Assembly (NCBI GenBank): GCA_041481445.1
Contig: JBGPBV010000135.1
Span: 1 to 17,962, forward strand
Origin: AA29 sp041481445
Lineage (GTDB): Bacteria; Acidobacteriota; Vicinamibacteria; Fen-336
Reading direction: 5' to 3'
Length of the DNA stretch: 17,962 nucleotides
The position numbers and the translations under genes were made by a program. The notes under the pieces are model-generated. The model saw only the letters and a list, made by a program, of their open reading frames with translations. It had not been told where the DNA came from and did no database searches. Each line of letters begins with the position of its first letter. Within the stretch, counting starts at the first letter, position 1. This document shows, in pieces, positions 5,730 to 13,469 of the stretch.

Positions 5730-7603
5730 GTCCAGGGCACGCGCAGCATGGTCCCCGGCCGCCCGTCCTCCGGCTCCGCGAAGACGGAGATCCGGGCCAG
5801 GCCCCAGGGCGCGCTTCCGCGCCCGAAGATCCGGAGACCCGTCAGCTCCATCGGAGGGGCGAGGACCAGAACCTGCCCGTGCGGCGCGCGCGGGTCCTGT
5901 TGCGAGAGCGTCCTCGGGCGCAGGGCCCACGCGCGGAGCCTCCGCCACCGCCCGTCGGGCGCCCGGCCCTCGAGGACCATGCGCTGGGGCGTGAATCCGC
6001 GGGCGCCGTCGGAGACGAGGTCGACGCGGACGATGTGCCGCCGTCGGTCCCACTCCCCGAGGATCCACCCGTCCGGGCGCGTGCAGCGCCATGGAGACGC
6101 GCCGGTCCAGGGCCCGGCCGCGTCCGCGGGCGCCTCGCTCGCCTCGACGCCCGAAGGGACGACGGCTTCCGCCGACGGCGGCTCCGGAAACGCCAGGGCG
6201 GCCGCATCCGGGCCCTTGCCGAACGTGCTGACGGCGCGCCAGGGCCGACCCTGCTCGGCGACGCCCTCGAAGAAGGAGGCGGGCGCGGCCACGAGATCGT
6301 AGTGACGCAGGACCTCGGGTGGCAGGTCGGCGAGCGGGACCTCCGCCGGCGGCGACCAGTGGCGCACCTCGAAGCGATCCTCGACCGCGAAACGGGGATA
6401 GGCGGTGGCGACGAGCGGCTGTCCGGGCACGTTCTTCTCGATCCAGGCCGCGGCCAGGTCCAGCGAGTCCGGCCGCCGGAACCCGGAGGCGACGGCGACC
6501 GTCGGCGGCGCGAGCGCGAGCAGGGCGATCGCCGCCAGCGCGGAGGCGACCGCGCGGCGGGCTCCCTCCCCGGCCGCGGACAGGCGATCGTGCACGGCCT
6601 GGAGGCCGCACGCGGCCAGGACGGTGAGGAGCGCGCTCGGGACCAGCACGTGACGTGGAAAGACGATCCGGGCGGGAAGGGTGGCGGCGAGGGCGGCCAC
6701 GAGCCCGGCCAGGACGGGGGCGAGGGCGCGGCGGGGTCGGTAGGCCACGACGGCGGCCGCGGCCAGGACGAGGCCGGCGAGGCCGAGGTTCTGGCGGAGG
6801 TAGCCCCCGGCCAGCTCCAGGGCCATCCCGGGACCCGCGTACCCTTCGCTCTTCGCCGTCATGGCGGCGTACCCGGTCGGGCTGTAGTAGTCCCGCACCG
6901 CGGCGGAGAGGCCCATCCCCGACTCCGGCGAGCGGCCGAGGAGCGCGTACGGCGCCCCCAGCGCGAAGGCGCAGAGCGCGGCCGCCGCGAAGGCGGCGAA
7001 GCGACGCGCGGGCGCCCGACTCGCCAGGAGCGCGACCAGCGCGGCCGGGATCACGACCAGGCCGGTGTACTTGACGGCGACGGTCAGGCCGCAGGTGAGA
7101 CCGGCCAGCGCAACCGCGCGCGTGCCGAGCGGCGGGCGCGACAGGATCAGCAGCACGAGCAGGAGGCCCGAGATCACCGCGAGGTCGGGGGTGACGAAGT
7201 GCGCGTGGACGACCTCGCCCCGGCTCAGCGTGATCATCGCGGCCGCGAACAGGCCCGTCCATTCCCCGGCCAGCGCGCGGCCGAGGAGGAAGACGAGCAG
7301 GACGTTCGCGATGCTGAAGACGGCCCCCAGCCCGCGCGCGCCCACGTACGCCCCGCGCTCGCCGGACACCCGGTCGCCGACGACGACCGGCACGAACGCG
7401 AGATGGTTGAAGAGGCCGGGATAGCCGGGGCGGACGCCGGGATCGAGGGTCGGGCGCGACGCCATCTCGCGGATCGGCTCGATGAAGTTGTGCTGCTCGT
7501 CGCCCGCGGCCGAGCCGCGGCGGACGCCCTGATCGAGGCCCCCCAGGCGCAGGAAGGCGGCCGCGCCCACCAGGATCGCGAGCAGGATCCGCGCGGACGG
7601 CAT
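5717..7603 (-). CDS. GT39/PMT-like membrane glycosyltransferase
   Basis: This 628-residue multi-pass protein resembles family 39 (ArnT/PMT-type, GT-C fold) glycosyltransferases, which use polyprenyl-phosphate sugars to glycosylate proteins or lipids outside the cytoplasmic membrane. The N-terminal helix MPSARILLAILVGAAAFLRL is followed by the expected acidic pair Asp35-Glu36 in GDEQHN, in the first external loop. About ten hydrophobic segments fill residues 5-390. A hydrophilic C-terminal region of over 200 residues is presumably exported. The ATG lies 2 nt after the stop of the GH20 gene (TAGACATG), so the two are almost certainly in one transcript. Donor and acceptor cannot be told from sequence. 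The frame stays open far upstream, through the GH20 gene, but that part is a shadow. Confidence 0.82.
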   Translation of the reverse strand: MPSARILLAILVGAAAFLRLGGLDQGVRRGSAAGDEQHNFIEPIREMASRPTLDPGVRPGYPGLFNHLAFVPVVVGDRVSGERGAYVGARGLGAVFSIANVLLVFLLGRALAGEWTGLFAAAMITLSRGEVVHAHFVTPDLAVISGLLLVLLILSRPPLGTRAVALAGLTCGLTVAVKYTGLVVIPAALVALLASRAPARRFAAFAAAALCAFALGAPYALLGRSPESGMGLSAAVRDYYSPTGYAAMTAKSEGYAGPGMALELAGGYLRQNLGLAGLVLAAAAVVAYRPRRALAPVLAGLVAALAATLPARIVFPRHVLVPSALLTVLAACGLQAVHDRLSAAGEGARRAVASALAAIALLALAPPTVAVASGFRRPDSLDLAAAWIEKNVPGQPLVATAYPRFAVEDRFEVRHWSPPAEVPLADLPPEVLRHYDLVAAPASFFEGVAEQGRPWRAVSTFGKGPDAAALAFPEPPSAEAVVPSGVEASEAPADAAGPWTGASPWRCTRPDGWILGEWDRRRHIVRVDLVSDGARGFTPQRMVLEGRAPDGRWRRLRAWALRPRTLSQQDPRAPHGQVLVLAPPMELTGLRIFGRGSAPWGLARISVFAEPEDGRPGTMLRVPWTAGR

Positions 7604-7605
7604 GT

Positions 7606-9897
7606 CTAGCGGTAGTCCTCGACCCGTGGCTTCTCGACGGCGGTCACGCCGAGCAGGATCGGCCGCGCCGCCGAGGGGCCGGGCGAGCCGACGAGCGTGA
7701 CGGAGACGATCGGCACGTCCGGCCGCGGGTTGACCCACTCGCTGGCCCAGGCCACGGCCGCGCGCCCGTCCGGCAGGCGGCCCGCGACCACCGGCCGCGC
7801 GAGGTAGTAGGTCCGGGCCAGGCCCGCGTTCCATGGTCCGACCGTCTCGTCGTAACGGATCTCGTGCGTGAGGACGAGCTCGTCCGCGAAACGGACCTCG
7901 TAGAAGCCGAGGAGCTCCGAGGACTCGTGCGGGAAGTGCGTCTGGTCTCCGGCATGGATGCCCGGACGTCCCTCGCCCGTCGCCGACTGCAGGAAGAGGA
8001 GCGAGGCCCAGCGGCCGGCCACGGGCAGGGGCACGCGGGTGGGCTCGGAGCCGGGTCGCCGCGCCACCGTGATCAGCGACGGCCCGCGCGACGGGTCCCC
8101 GATCGCGTACGGAAGGCCGTGAGAGTAGCCGCGCCCGGCTTCGAGCCCGCTCAGGTCCCACCCCTCGCCTTTCCGGCCGTGGTTGAAGGCCGAGGTCACG
8201 TCGAGCACTTCGAGCCGCATCGGGTCGGCGACCAGGGAAGGAGCGGGCGGCATGGACAGGAGCCGCCTCAGCTCCGGCATCAGCAGGCCCACCTCCTCGA
8301 GCGCCGCGTCCCTGGCCACCGGGCGGCCGGACCAGAGCAGGTTGATGCTGAAGGCGGCCTCCGGCAACTGGAGCTTTCCGAGCAGGAACTCCTCGAAGGC
8401 GCCCCACGACGAGACCTCTCCGCCGAGCGCGCCGCCGCGCTCGACCCGTCCCGGCCAGTGCTTCTCGTCGGTGCCCGCGAAGTTCCCGATCACGAACGGC
8501 CAGCCCAGCGACTTGAAGGTCGCGTCCCCCTCCTCGCCCGACCAGTTGAGGATGCGCAGGGGCGTTCCCGCCGCGGCCAGGCGGTCGCGGGCGGTGCGGG
8601 TGTCCGGCCGCTCGTAGTGGACGACGCCCCCTTCGGACCAGCGCTTGCCGAAGCGGTTGTGCCCATCGACGAAGTGGTCGCCCCACATCCAGGTCTCGAT
8701 CCCGCGAACGGCGAGGTGCTTCTGGATCTCGAGGACGTCCTGCGCGTAGAGCTCGCCGGTGTCCTTGCCGCGGCAGCGGGGACAGAACGCGCCGGCCCGC
8801 CACTCGTCGTGGCCGATGTGGGCGCGGCGAGGCTGCAGCACGTCGAGGTATTCGTCCATCACCTCGAAGAGGACGCGGTAGGACTCCGGGTTCGAGGGAC
8901 AGTACGAATCCGGCCACGGCATGTCGGGATCCTCGGCCAGCTCGCGATGGGGGACGGCGATGTAGTACGAGTGCGACAGCGACTGGATCTCGGGCACGAT
9001 CTCGAGGCCATATCGAGCGGCGGCCGCCGCCAGCCGCCGCACGTCGTCCTTCTCGATATAGGCGCCCCCGCCCACGCCGACGTGCAGCGAGGCCGCGAAT
9101 CGGTTGGCGGTGCCGAGCGGTATGCCCTCGCCGAGCTTGTCCATGGTTTCGCCGTACGCGTACCACTCGGACACCGTGCGACGCCAGCCCGCGCTGACCT
9201 CCGGGTGGGAGTCGAGCCGCATGGCGCCCCCCACCTCCAGCACCACGCCGTTGAACTTGTTCCGCAGCAGGAAGTCGCGAAAGTAGCGCTCGGCGAAGGA
9301 GAGCTGGTCCCGTCCGGGCAGGTAGAGGTGGACCCAGCGGATGGGCAGGAACGGCCAATCGCGGACGGTCGCCTTGCGCGCGGCCAGGCTCTGCCTGCCC
9401 CAGGCATGGACGAGCTGGGCCAGCGAGGAGACTCCGTAGAGGGCCCCGCGGTAGTCGCGGCCGGCGACGACGATCCCGGCGTCGTCGACCTGGAGGAAGT
9501 AGCCCTCCGCCGGATCGGGGACGGACGCCCCCCTTCGGGCGGCGACGGCGGAGGCGACGAGAGGGCTCGCGGTCTCGCCGACCACGATCGGGGTCCGCCC
9601 GCGCGGCGCCTCGCCCGCGACGACTTCGATCGTCACGCCGAAATGATCGGCCAGGAGCGCGGCCAGGAGGCGGGCGGGGAACTGCGCCCTCGCGTCGCCG
9701 GGGGGCGCCACGATGACGGCATCGCGGAGCAGGAGGCGGTCGTCCGCGTACCGCGCTTCCTGCGGGATCGGCCAGATGGGGAACGGCGGCGCCCCCGGAT
9801 CGCCCAGGCTCGGTCCCTGGGTGGCGGCACCCGTCACCGCCGGGGTCCCCGCGAGCAGGACGGCCAGCACGGCCCCGCGGATCGCCATGGCCCGCAT
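7606..9897 (-). CDS. secreted glycoside hydrolase family 20 (beta-N-acetylhexosaminidase-like)
   Basis: This 763-residue protein has a Sec signal peptide (MRAMAIRGAVLAVLLAG..., probable cleavage after AVTGA), so it acts outside the cytoplasm. A GH20 N-terminal alpha/beta domain follows (about 40-175, with PIWPIPQEARY and EGYFLQV). Next is a TIM-barrel catalytic domain (about 185-480) with the family signature HIGHDEW; the Asp364-Glu365 pair is the expected stabiliser and acid/base of substrate-assisted catalysis. Another motif is FNGVVLEVGGAMR. A beta-rich C-terminal region follows. The protein is longer than minimal GH20 enzymes. The start is uncertain: in-frame ATGs at 9897 and 9888 and a GTG at 9918 all lack a convincing ribosome binding site. 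The likely substrate is an N-acetylhexosaminide, although divergent GH20-like enzymes act on other sugars. The GT39 gene follows 2 nt downstream. Confidence 0.82.
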   Translation of the reverse strand: MRAMAIRGAVLAVLLAGTPAVTGAATQGPSLGDPGAPPFPIWPIPQEARYADDRLLLRDAVIVAPPGDARAQFPARLLAALLADHFGVTIEVVAGEAPRGRTPIVVGETASPLVASAVAARRGASVPDPAEGYFLQVDDAGIVVAGRDYRGALYGVSSLAQLVHAWGRQSLAARKATVRDWPFLPIRWVHLYLPGRDQLSFAERYFRDFLLRNKFNGVVLEVGGAMRLDSHPEVSAGWRRTVSEWYAYGETMDKLGEGIPLGTANRFAASLHVGVGGGAYIEKDDVRRLAAAAARYGLEIVPEIQSLSHSYYIAVPHRELAEDPDMPWPDSYCPSNPESYRVLFEVMDEYLDVLQPRRAHIGHDEWRAGAFCPRCRGKDTGELYAQDVLEIQKHLAVRGIETWMWGDHFVDGHNRFGKRWSEGGVVHYERPDTRTARDRLAAAGTPLRILNWSGEEGDATFKSLGWPFVIGNFAGTDEKHWPGRVERGGALGGEVSSWGAFEEFLLGKLQLPEAAFSINLLWSGRPVARDAALEEVGLLMPELRRLLSMPPAPSLVADPMRLEVLDVTSAFNHGRKGEGWDLSGLEAGRGYSHGLPYAIGDPSRGPSLITVARRPGSEPTRVPLPVAGRWASLLFLQSATGEGRPGIHAGDQTHFPHESSELLGFYEVRFADELVLTHEIRYDETVGPWNAGLARTYYLARPVVAGRLPDGRAAVAWASEWVNPRPDVPIVSVTLVGSPGPSAARPILLGVTAVEKPRVEDYR

Positions 9898-10026
9898 GTC
9901 GCGCGCGGACCATACCACGGGAATCGCGCGCCCTCATTTCCCCGACGCCACCGTCAGCCCGGATAGCGATCGTGGTGCCGGACCCAGGCCTGCGGCGACC
10001 TCCAACCTGACCTCGGTTACGAAACA

Positions 10027-10875
10027 CTAGAACGGCGCGCTCGCGTCGTACTCCAGCCGCTCCACCAGGAACCGGACGTAGGGGATGGGCTTCCCGCCCA
10101 CGTGCCAGAGGGCGGTCATGAGGTGAGGCACGAGAAGCCCTCCCTCCTCGCGGAAGTCCGCCGGCTCGCCCGTGAACGGGGTGAGCGCGCTCCGGCCGCC
10201 CCCGAGGTCGCGGTAGCGGTCCGCGCGGAACGCCCGGGGCAGCCCGTCCTCACCGAACGCGAAGACGCCGGCCGCCTCGCGTCCCCCGACGCGGAGGGTG
10301 ACGCTGGCCTGCCGCTCGTCGATCGGAGCCCAGGTGACGAAGCGCTCGTCGAGGAACGCCGTCGGGAACCACATCGTCTCCGCGAGCAGGCGCAGGAGCG
10401 CGCCCTGGTCCAGCTCGGGCCCGTGGCCGTCCGCGACGGTGAAGGTCGACTCGATGCGGACGAGCATCTCGCCCGCGCCCTCCATCGACCGGTCGCGGGC
10501 GTCGACCCACAGGCCGGGGGCCATCACGACGCGCCCCCACCATACGAAGCCGGGGGGATCGGCGGCGAAGTACTGCTCGCCGCGGATGGGCAGCCAGTCC
10601 CCATCCAGCTTCGTGCGGAAGGTCCCGCCGTGCCGGAGCCGGACCGTGCGCACCGCCCGCGGGCGCGACCCGAGCGCCTTCTCGAGGTAGCGACGCACCG
10701 GTACGGGGAGGCCGGCCAGGCGAGCGCGGTCGACCATGCGTGGCTCCCCGGCTCCCGACAACAGCGCTCCCGCCTCGGTCCGCACGCGACGTGCAAACCG
10801 GGAGCGGTTCAAGCCGGCGACGAGGCCGCACACACCGGCGACGGCCACGGCCGTCCACAGGGCCAGCCACCGCAC
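10027..10875 (-). CDS. membrane-anchored protein of unknown function (DUF6920/DUF6544-like)
   Basis: This 282-residue protein has one N-terminal membrane helix (WLALWTAVAVAGVCGLVAG, about residues 3-21) and a soluble remainder. Features include LAGLPVPVRRYLEKALG, a RLRHGGTFRT strand, WWGRVVMAPGLWVDARD, and FPTAFLDERFVTWAPIDERQA. This run of 'P..V.RYL..al', 'r..q.G.fr' and 'W.P.a' motifs resembles the uncharacterised DUF6920/DUF6544 family, recognised from memory only. The GTG at 10875 is chosen because it opens directly on the helix and has GGAG 10 nt upstream. It begins 20 nt after the stop of the DUF2249-hemerythrin gene on the same strand, so it is probably in the same transcript. No function is proposed. 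Confidence 0.65.
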   Translation of the reverse strand: MRWLALWTAVAVAGVCGLVAGLNRSRFARRVRTEAGALLSGAGEPRMVDRARLAGLPVPVRRYLEKALGSRPRAVRTVRLRHGGTFRTKLDGDWLPIRGEQYFAADPPGFVWWGRVVMAPGLWVDARDRSMEGAGEMLVRIESTFTVADGHGPELDQGALLRLLAETMWFPTAFLDERFVTWAPIDERQASVTLRVGGREAAGVFAFGEDGLPRAFRADRYRDLGGGRSALTPFTGEPADFREEGGLLVPHLMTALWHVGGKPIPYVRFLVERLEYDASAPF

Positions 10876-10895
10876 TGGTCTTCGTCTCCGAGGTC

Positions 10896-11603
10896 TCAGC
10901 CGCGCGTCCAGGCCTGGATGCGCGCCACCATCCGGTCGCTGCCCTCCTCGTCGAGCATCCGGTCGATTGCCGGATACAGGATCCGCTCCTCCTTGAGGAT
11001 GTGGTCCTGGTGGATCTGCCGCAGCTCGGCGCGGCAGAGCTCGATGGGCGCTCCGGGGTCGTCGATCTCGCCCTCCATGACGTGGAGCAGGGCCACGATC
11101 GCGCGGTGCTCGGCGCGCATCACCGCCGTGGGGCCGTCCTCGCTCGTCAGCCGCCAGAGCGCCTCGAACTCGGGGAACAGGATCTGCTCCTCGATGTCGA
11201 TGTGCCGGCGCAGGCCGTGGGCGAAGTCCTCGAAGATCGCGCGGCCCGAGGACAGGGCGCCCCGTGCGCGGGCCTCGAAGGCGGCCGCCTCGAGGGCGTC
11301 CAGCCGCCCGTGGTCCCACACCAGGGCCCCCGTGACCTGGCGGCGGGACCCGACGGGAGCCGCCCGCCGTTCCACGTCGACCTGCCATTGACGGGGTCCT
11401 TCGAGCACGGGCGACCACTCGAAAGCGCCGGGCCGCTCGCGCTGGAGGGTCTCGAGGGCGGCCACCGGCGGCTGCCCGCACACGAGACGGACCTGCTGCC
11501 CGGGGGCCAGGGCATCGAACGCCTCCAGCAGCAGGTCGCCGCACGCCGGCAGCGCCATCCGCTCGAAATCCAGGACCTCGGTCCTCTCCGTGGCGGAGCC
11601 CAT
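10896..11603 (-). CDS. DUF2249 - hemerythrin (HHE) fusion protein
   Basis: This 235-residue soluble protein has two domains. Residues 8-80 form a DUF2249 (TusA-like) fold with the conserved opening LDFERMAL. Residues 92-230 form a hemerythrin-like four-helix bundle. Its di-iron ligands are visible: His98 (WDHGRLD), His134 and Glu138 (HIDIEE), His166 (EHRAI), His201 and Glu205 (HILKEE). Hemerythrin domains bind O2 or NO, and DUF2249/HHE proteins often occur with denitrification genes, which fits the nos cluster and Crp/Fnr gene upstream. A strong ribosome binding site (AGAGGAGG, 5 nt before the ATG) sets the start. A sigma54-type promoter ends about 35 nt before the start. A role in NO or oxygen response, or in iron-sulfur or NO-damage repair, is inference. 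Confidence 0.85.
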   Translation of the reverse strand: MGSATERTEVLDFERMALPACGDLLLEAFDALAPGQQVRLVCGQPPVAALETLQRERPGAFEWSPVLEGPRQWQVDVERRAAPVGSRRQVTGALVWDHGRLDALEAAAFEARARGALSSGRAIFEDFAHGLRRHIDIEEQILFPEFEALWRLTSEDGPTAVMRAEHRAIVALLHVMEGEIDDPGAPIELCRAELRQIHQDHILKEERILYPAIDRMLDEEGSDRMVARIQAWTRG

Positions 11604-11608
11604 GGCGT

Positions 11609-11616
11609 CCTCCTCT
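11609..11616 (-). promoter_or_regulatory. strong ribosome binding site of the hemerythrin gene
   Basis: AGAGGAGG ends 5 nt before the ATG at 11603 and selects that start over the in-frame Met further upstream. It is part of a 17-nt stretch repeated exactly at the start of nosB. Confidence 0.8.
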
Positions 11617-11637
11617 CGTCGACCGGAGCCGAAAAGG

Positions 11638-11653
11638 GGCAATCGACGTGCCA
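11638..11653 (-). promoter_or_regulatory. sigma54 (-24/-12) promoter of the DUF2249-hemerythrin gene
   Basis: On the minus strand TGGCACG-TCGA-TTGCC matches the RpoN consensus TGGCACG-N4-TTGC(A/T) at every position except the last. The invariant GG and GC are exactly 10 bp apart. Transcription would start near 11627, leaving a leader of about 24 nt that contains the ribosome binding site. Sigma54 promoters need an activator; a NorR-type NO sensor would suit the target, but none is seen in this window. Confidence 0.7.
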
Positions 11654-11878
11654 CCGGCGGCAACGCGCCCTCGCCGATTCGACGGGCCTCCGCGGCCTGG
11701 CCTCGCGCGGACCCCCGTAGGTCTTGCGCCGCACGCCCCCGCCCGCGCGAAACTTGCGCGCCCGCGCCATCGTCGCGTGCGGCACCGTGCTTGCAGCGCT
11801 CCGGACGGCCGGCGAGTGTCGAGCGCGCGGTCCGTGAACGGAGGGGGCCATGGACGCAGGGAAGACCAGAAGCCCGCC
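11654..11878 (-). promoter_or_regulatory. upstream region of the hemerythrin gene, no gene seen
   Basis: This 225-nt stretch lies between the Crp/Fnr stop codon and the sigma54 element. It is where sites for a sigma54 activator would be expected. An imperfect inverted repeat, CGCGC-AAGTTTC-GCGCG, lies near 11748-11764. I see no clear FNR-type (TTGAT-N4-ATCAA) or NorR-type site and no clear terminator. Confidence 0.3.
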
Positions 11879-12568
11879 TCAGCCCGTGGCCAGCTTCTCG
11901 ACGGCCAGGCGGTCGACGAGCACGAAGCCTTCCTTCTCCGTCCGGAGCGTCCCCTCCTTGTGCCAGCGGCTCATGATGCGGATGCAGGTCTCGATGGTCG
12001 TGCCCGTCAGGTCGGCCAGGTCCTGGCGGCTCAGCGCGATCGGGATCGTGATGCCGTCCTGCCCTGGCCGGCCCGTCTTGTCGGCCAGCTTGAGGAAGAG
12101 ACGGGCGAAGCGCGTCTCCACGCGGCTCCCCGCCACCTCGGGGATGCGCCGGGTCAGCTCGATGATCCGCTGGGTCAGGCCGAGGAGGAAGCCGCGCACG
12201 AGCGTGGGGTGGCGCTCGAGGAGCGCGAAGAACGGACCCTTGCGCACGAGGAGGCAGGACGTCCTCTCGAGGGCGACGGCGGTCGCGGGATAGGGACGGC
12301 CCTCGTAGGCCATCACCGCCCCCACCGGGTCGCCCGGTCCGAAGATCTCGAGGATGACCTCCTGGCCCGACGCCATGGACTTGACGACCTTGACGCGGCC
12401 GGAAAGGACCGTGTACAGGAAGTCGGAGTCGTCTCCCTCCGCGAACAGGGCCTCCCCCTTGTCGTAGGAATGGAGCACGGAGACTTCGGCCAGACGGGCG
12501 CGGTCATCGGCGGGAAGGGCCCGGAAGATCGCCACCCCGCGGATGGCTTCGTCGATCGCCGATCCCAT
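11879..12568 (-). CDS. Crp/Fnr-family transcriptional regulator (no iron-sulfur cysteines)
   Basis: This 229-residue regulator has a cyclic-nucleotide-type sensor domain (about 12-125; YDKGEALFAEGDDSDFLYTVLSGRVKV, then FGPGDPVGAV), a dimer helix (128-162) and a C-terminal winged helix-turn-helix (178-222). The recognition helix is LTGTTIETCIRIMSRW. The Glu and the Arg four residues later match the base-contacting residues of Crp and Fnr, but Ile replaces the Ser that Fnr uses. Only two cysteines (105, 195) are present, so an Fnr-type 4Fe-4S cluster is ruled out. It resembles the Dnr/NnrR or plain Crp branch; heme/NO sensing is possible but unproven. It starts 64 nt after nosY on the same strand and may control the nos cluster, the hemerythrin gene, or both. 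Confidence 0.88.
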   Translation of the reverse strand: MGSAIDEAIRGVAIFRALPADDRARLAEVSVLHSYDKGEALFAEGDDSDFLYTVLSGRVKVVKSMASGQEVILEIFGPGDPVGAVMAYEGRPYPATAVALERTSCLLVRKGPFFALLERHPTLVRGFLLGLTQRIIELTRRIPEVAGSRVETRFARLFLKLADKTGRPGQDGITIPIALSRQDLADLTGTTIETCIRIMSRWHKEGTLRTEKEGFVLVDRLAVEKLATG

Positions 12569-12581
12569 GCGGTGATACTAA

Positions 12582-12600
12582 CCGCCGCTCGCACCGGCGG
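12582..12600. terminator. GC-rich hairpin between nosY and the Crp/Fnr gene
   Basis: CCGCCG and CGGCGG form a perfect 6-bp stem around a 7-nt loop, 33 nt past the nosY stop codon. On the minus strand it is followed by TTAGTATC, not by a T run. It may weaken read-through from the nos operon or act as a 3' stabilising hairpin. Confidence 0.25.
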
Positions 12601-12632
12601 CGAGACACCGCGGGCGTGGCCTCGAGCCCGGC

Positions 12633-13469
12633 TCACACGTCCGTTCGGCGCAGGCGCTCGAGGGCCGCCGCCACCGGGGCCGCGATCCAGAAGACGAGGG
12701 ACAGCCCGAGCAGGACGGCGGCGCCGCCCGGGCCCCTGGTGAAGCGCAGGAAGGCCATGGAGGCGGCTCCGAACGCGGCCGCGCCTTCGATTCCGAGGAG
12801 CGTGGCCGTCCGAACCGCGTCCACGGGGTTCACGAGCACGGCCACGATCAGCAGGCGCGAAGCGGGGCCCGAGGGCAGGAGCGAGGCCAGACCGAGGGCG
12901 GCCACGTCGAAGAGGACGACGGCCGCGAACCAGACGACCAGGGCGAGGGCGAGGGCGCGCGTGCGGCGGCGGCCGATGGCGGTGGCGGCGAGCAGCGCGG
13001 CGATGCCGAGGAAGATCGCGGTGAGGGCGGCCGAGGCCCCGAAGAGCATCAGGAACCCGGAGAGGCCTTCGTCTCCCGACTGGGAGAAGATCACCACGCC
13101 CGCGGCCCCGAAGCCGAGAGCCTGCGCGCTCACGAGCGCTTCGAAGAGGCCCAGCAGCTTGCCGAGGAGGATCGTGGGGCGGGACACCGGCTGCGAGAAG
13201 AGAAGCTCGGCCGCCCCCCGGTCAGGGGCGAGGGACAGCACGCCGATGAGCAGCGACGTGAGCGGCACGATCAACAGGACGAGCTGCACCAGGGAGGCGG
13301 CGGTGCGCGCGAAGTCCTGGACGCCGTATCCGCCGGAGAGGACGTAGCCGGACGAGGCGACGGCCAGGGCGAGCGCGGCGAAGACCAGGGCAAAGATCTG
13401 GGTCCAGCGCGAGCGCACGGCGAGGACCAGCTCCTGCCGGGCCACGAGACGCAGCGGATGGCGGCTCAT
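12633..13469 (-). CDS. nosY: NosY, ABC-type permease for nitrous oxide reductase copper-site maturation
   Basis: This 278-residue inner-membrane protein is the permease partner of NosF; with NosD they form the NosDFY complex needed to build the CuZ centre of NosZ. Six hydrophobic segments can be seen, at about 25-45, 60-80, 115-128, 140-165, 172-198 and 248-270. Family motifs are ELLFSQPVSRPTILLGKLLG after the second helix and LVNPVDAVR (212-220), close to the conserved NPxDxxR of NosY. Length is normal. The ATG at 13469 overlaps the nosL stop codon by 4 nt (ATGA), which implies coupled translation. It is the last nos gene in the visible run, and it follows nosL instead of following nosF directly. 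Confidence 0.9.
   Translation of the reverse strand: MSRHPLRLVARQELVLAVRSRWTQIFALVFAALALAVASSGYVLSGGYGVQDFARTAASLVQLVLLIVPLTSLLIGVLSLAPDRGAAELLFSQPVSRPTILLGKLLGLFEALVSAQALGFGAAGVVIFSQSGDEGLSGFLMLFGASAALTAIFLGIAALLAATAIGRRRTRALALALVVWFAAVVLFDVAALGLASLLPSGPASRLLIVAVLVNPVDAVRTATLLGIEGAAAFGAASMAFLRFTRGPGGAAVLLGLSLVFWIAAPVAAALERLRRTDV

Noticed and set aside
9909..9937. Promoter for the GH20 gene (TATGGT as -10)
   Set aside because: No -35 box is found at the right distance, and the gene may be transcribed from upstream.
7604..10027. Minus-strand frame open upstream of the GT39 start, which would make a protein of over 1400 residues
   Set aside because: The upstream part is a frame-shifted shadow of the GH20 gene: arginine- and proline-rich, low complexity, with no domain. 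The GT39 protein begins cleanly with a membrane helix at the ATG at 7603.
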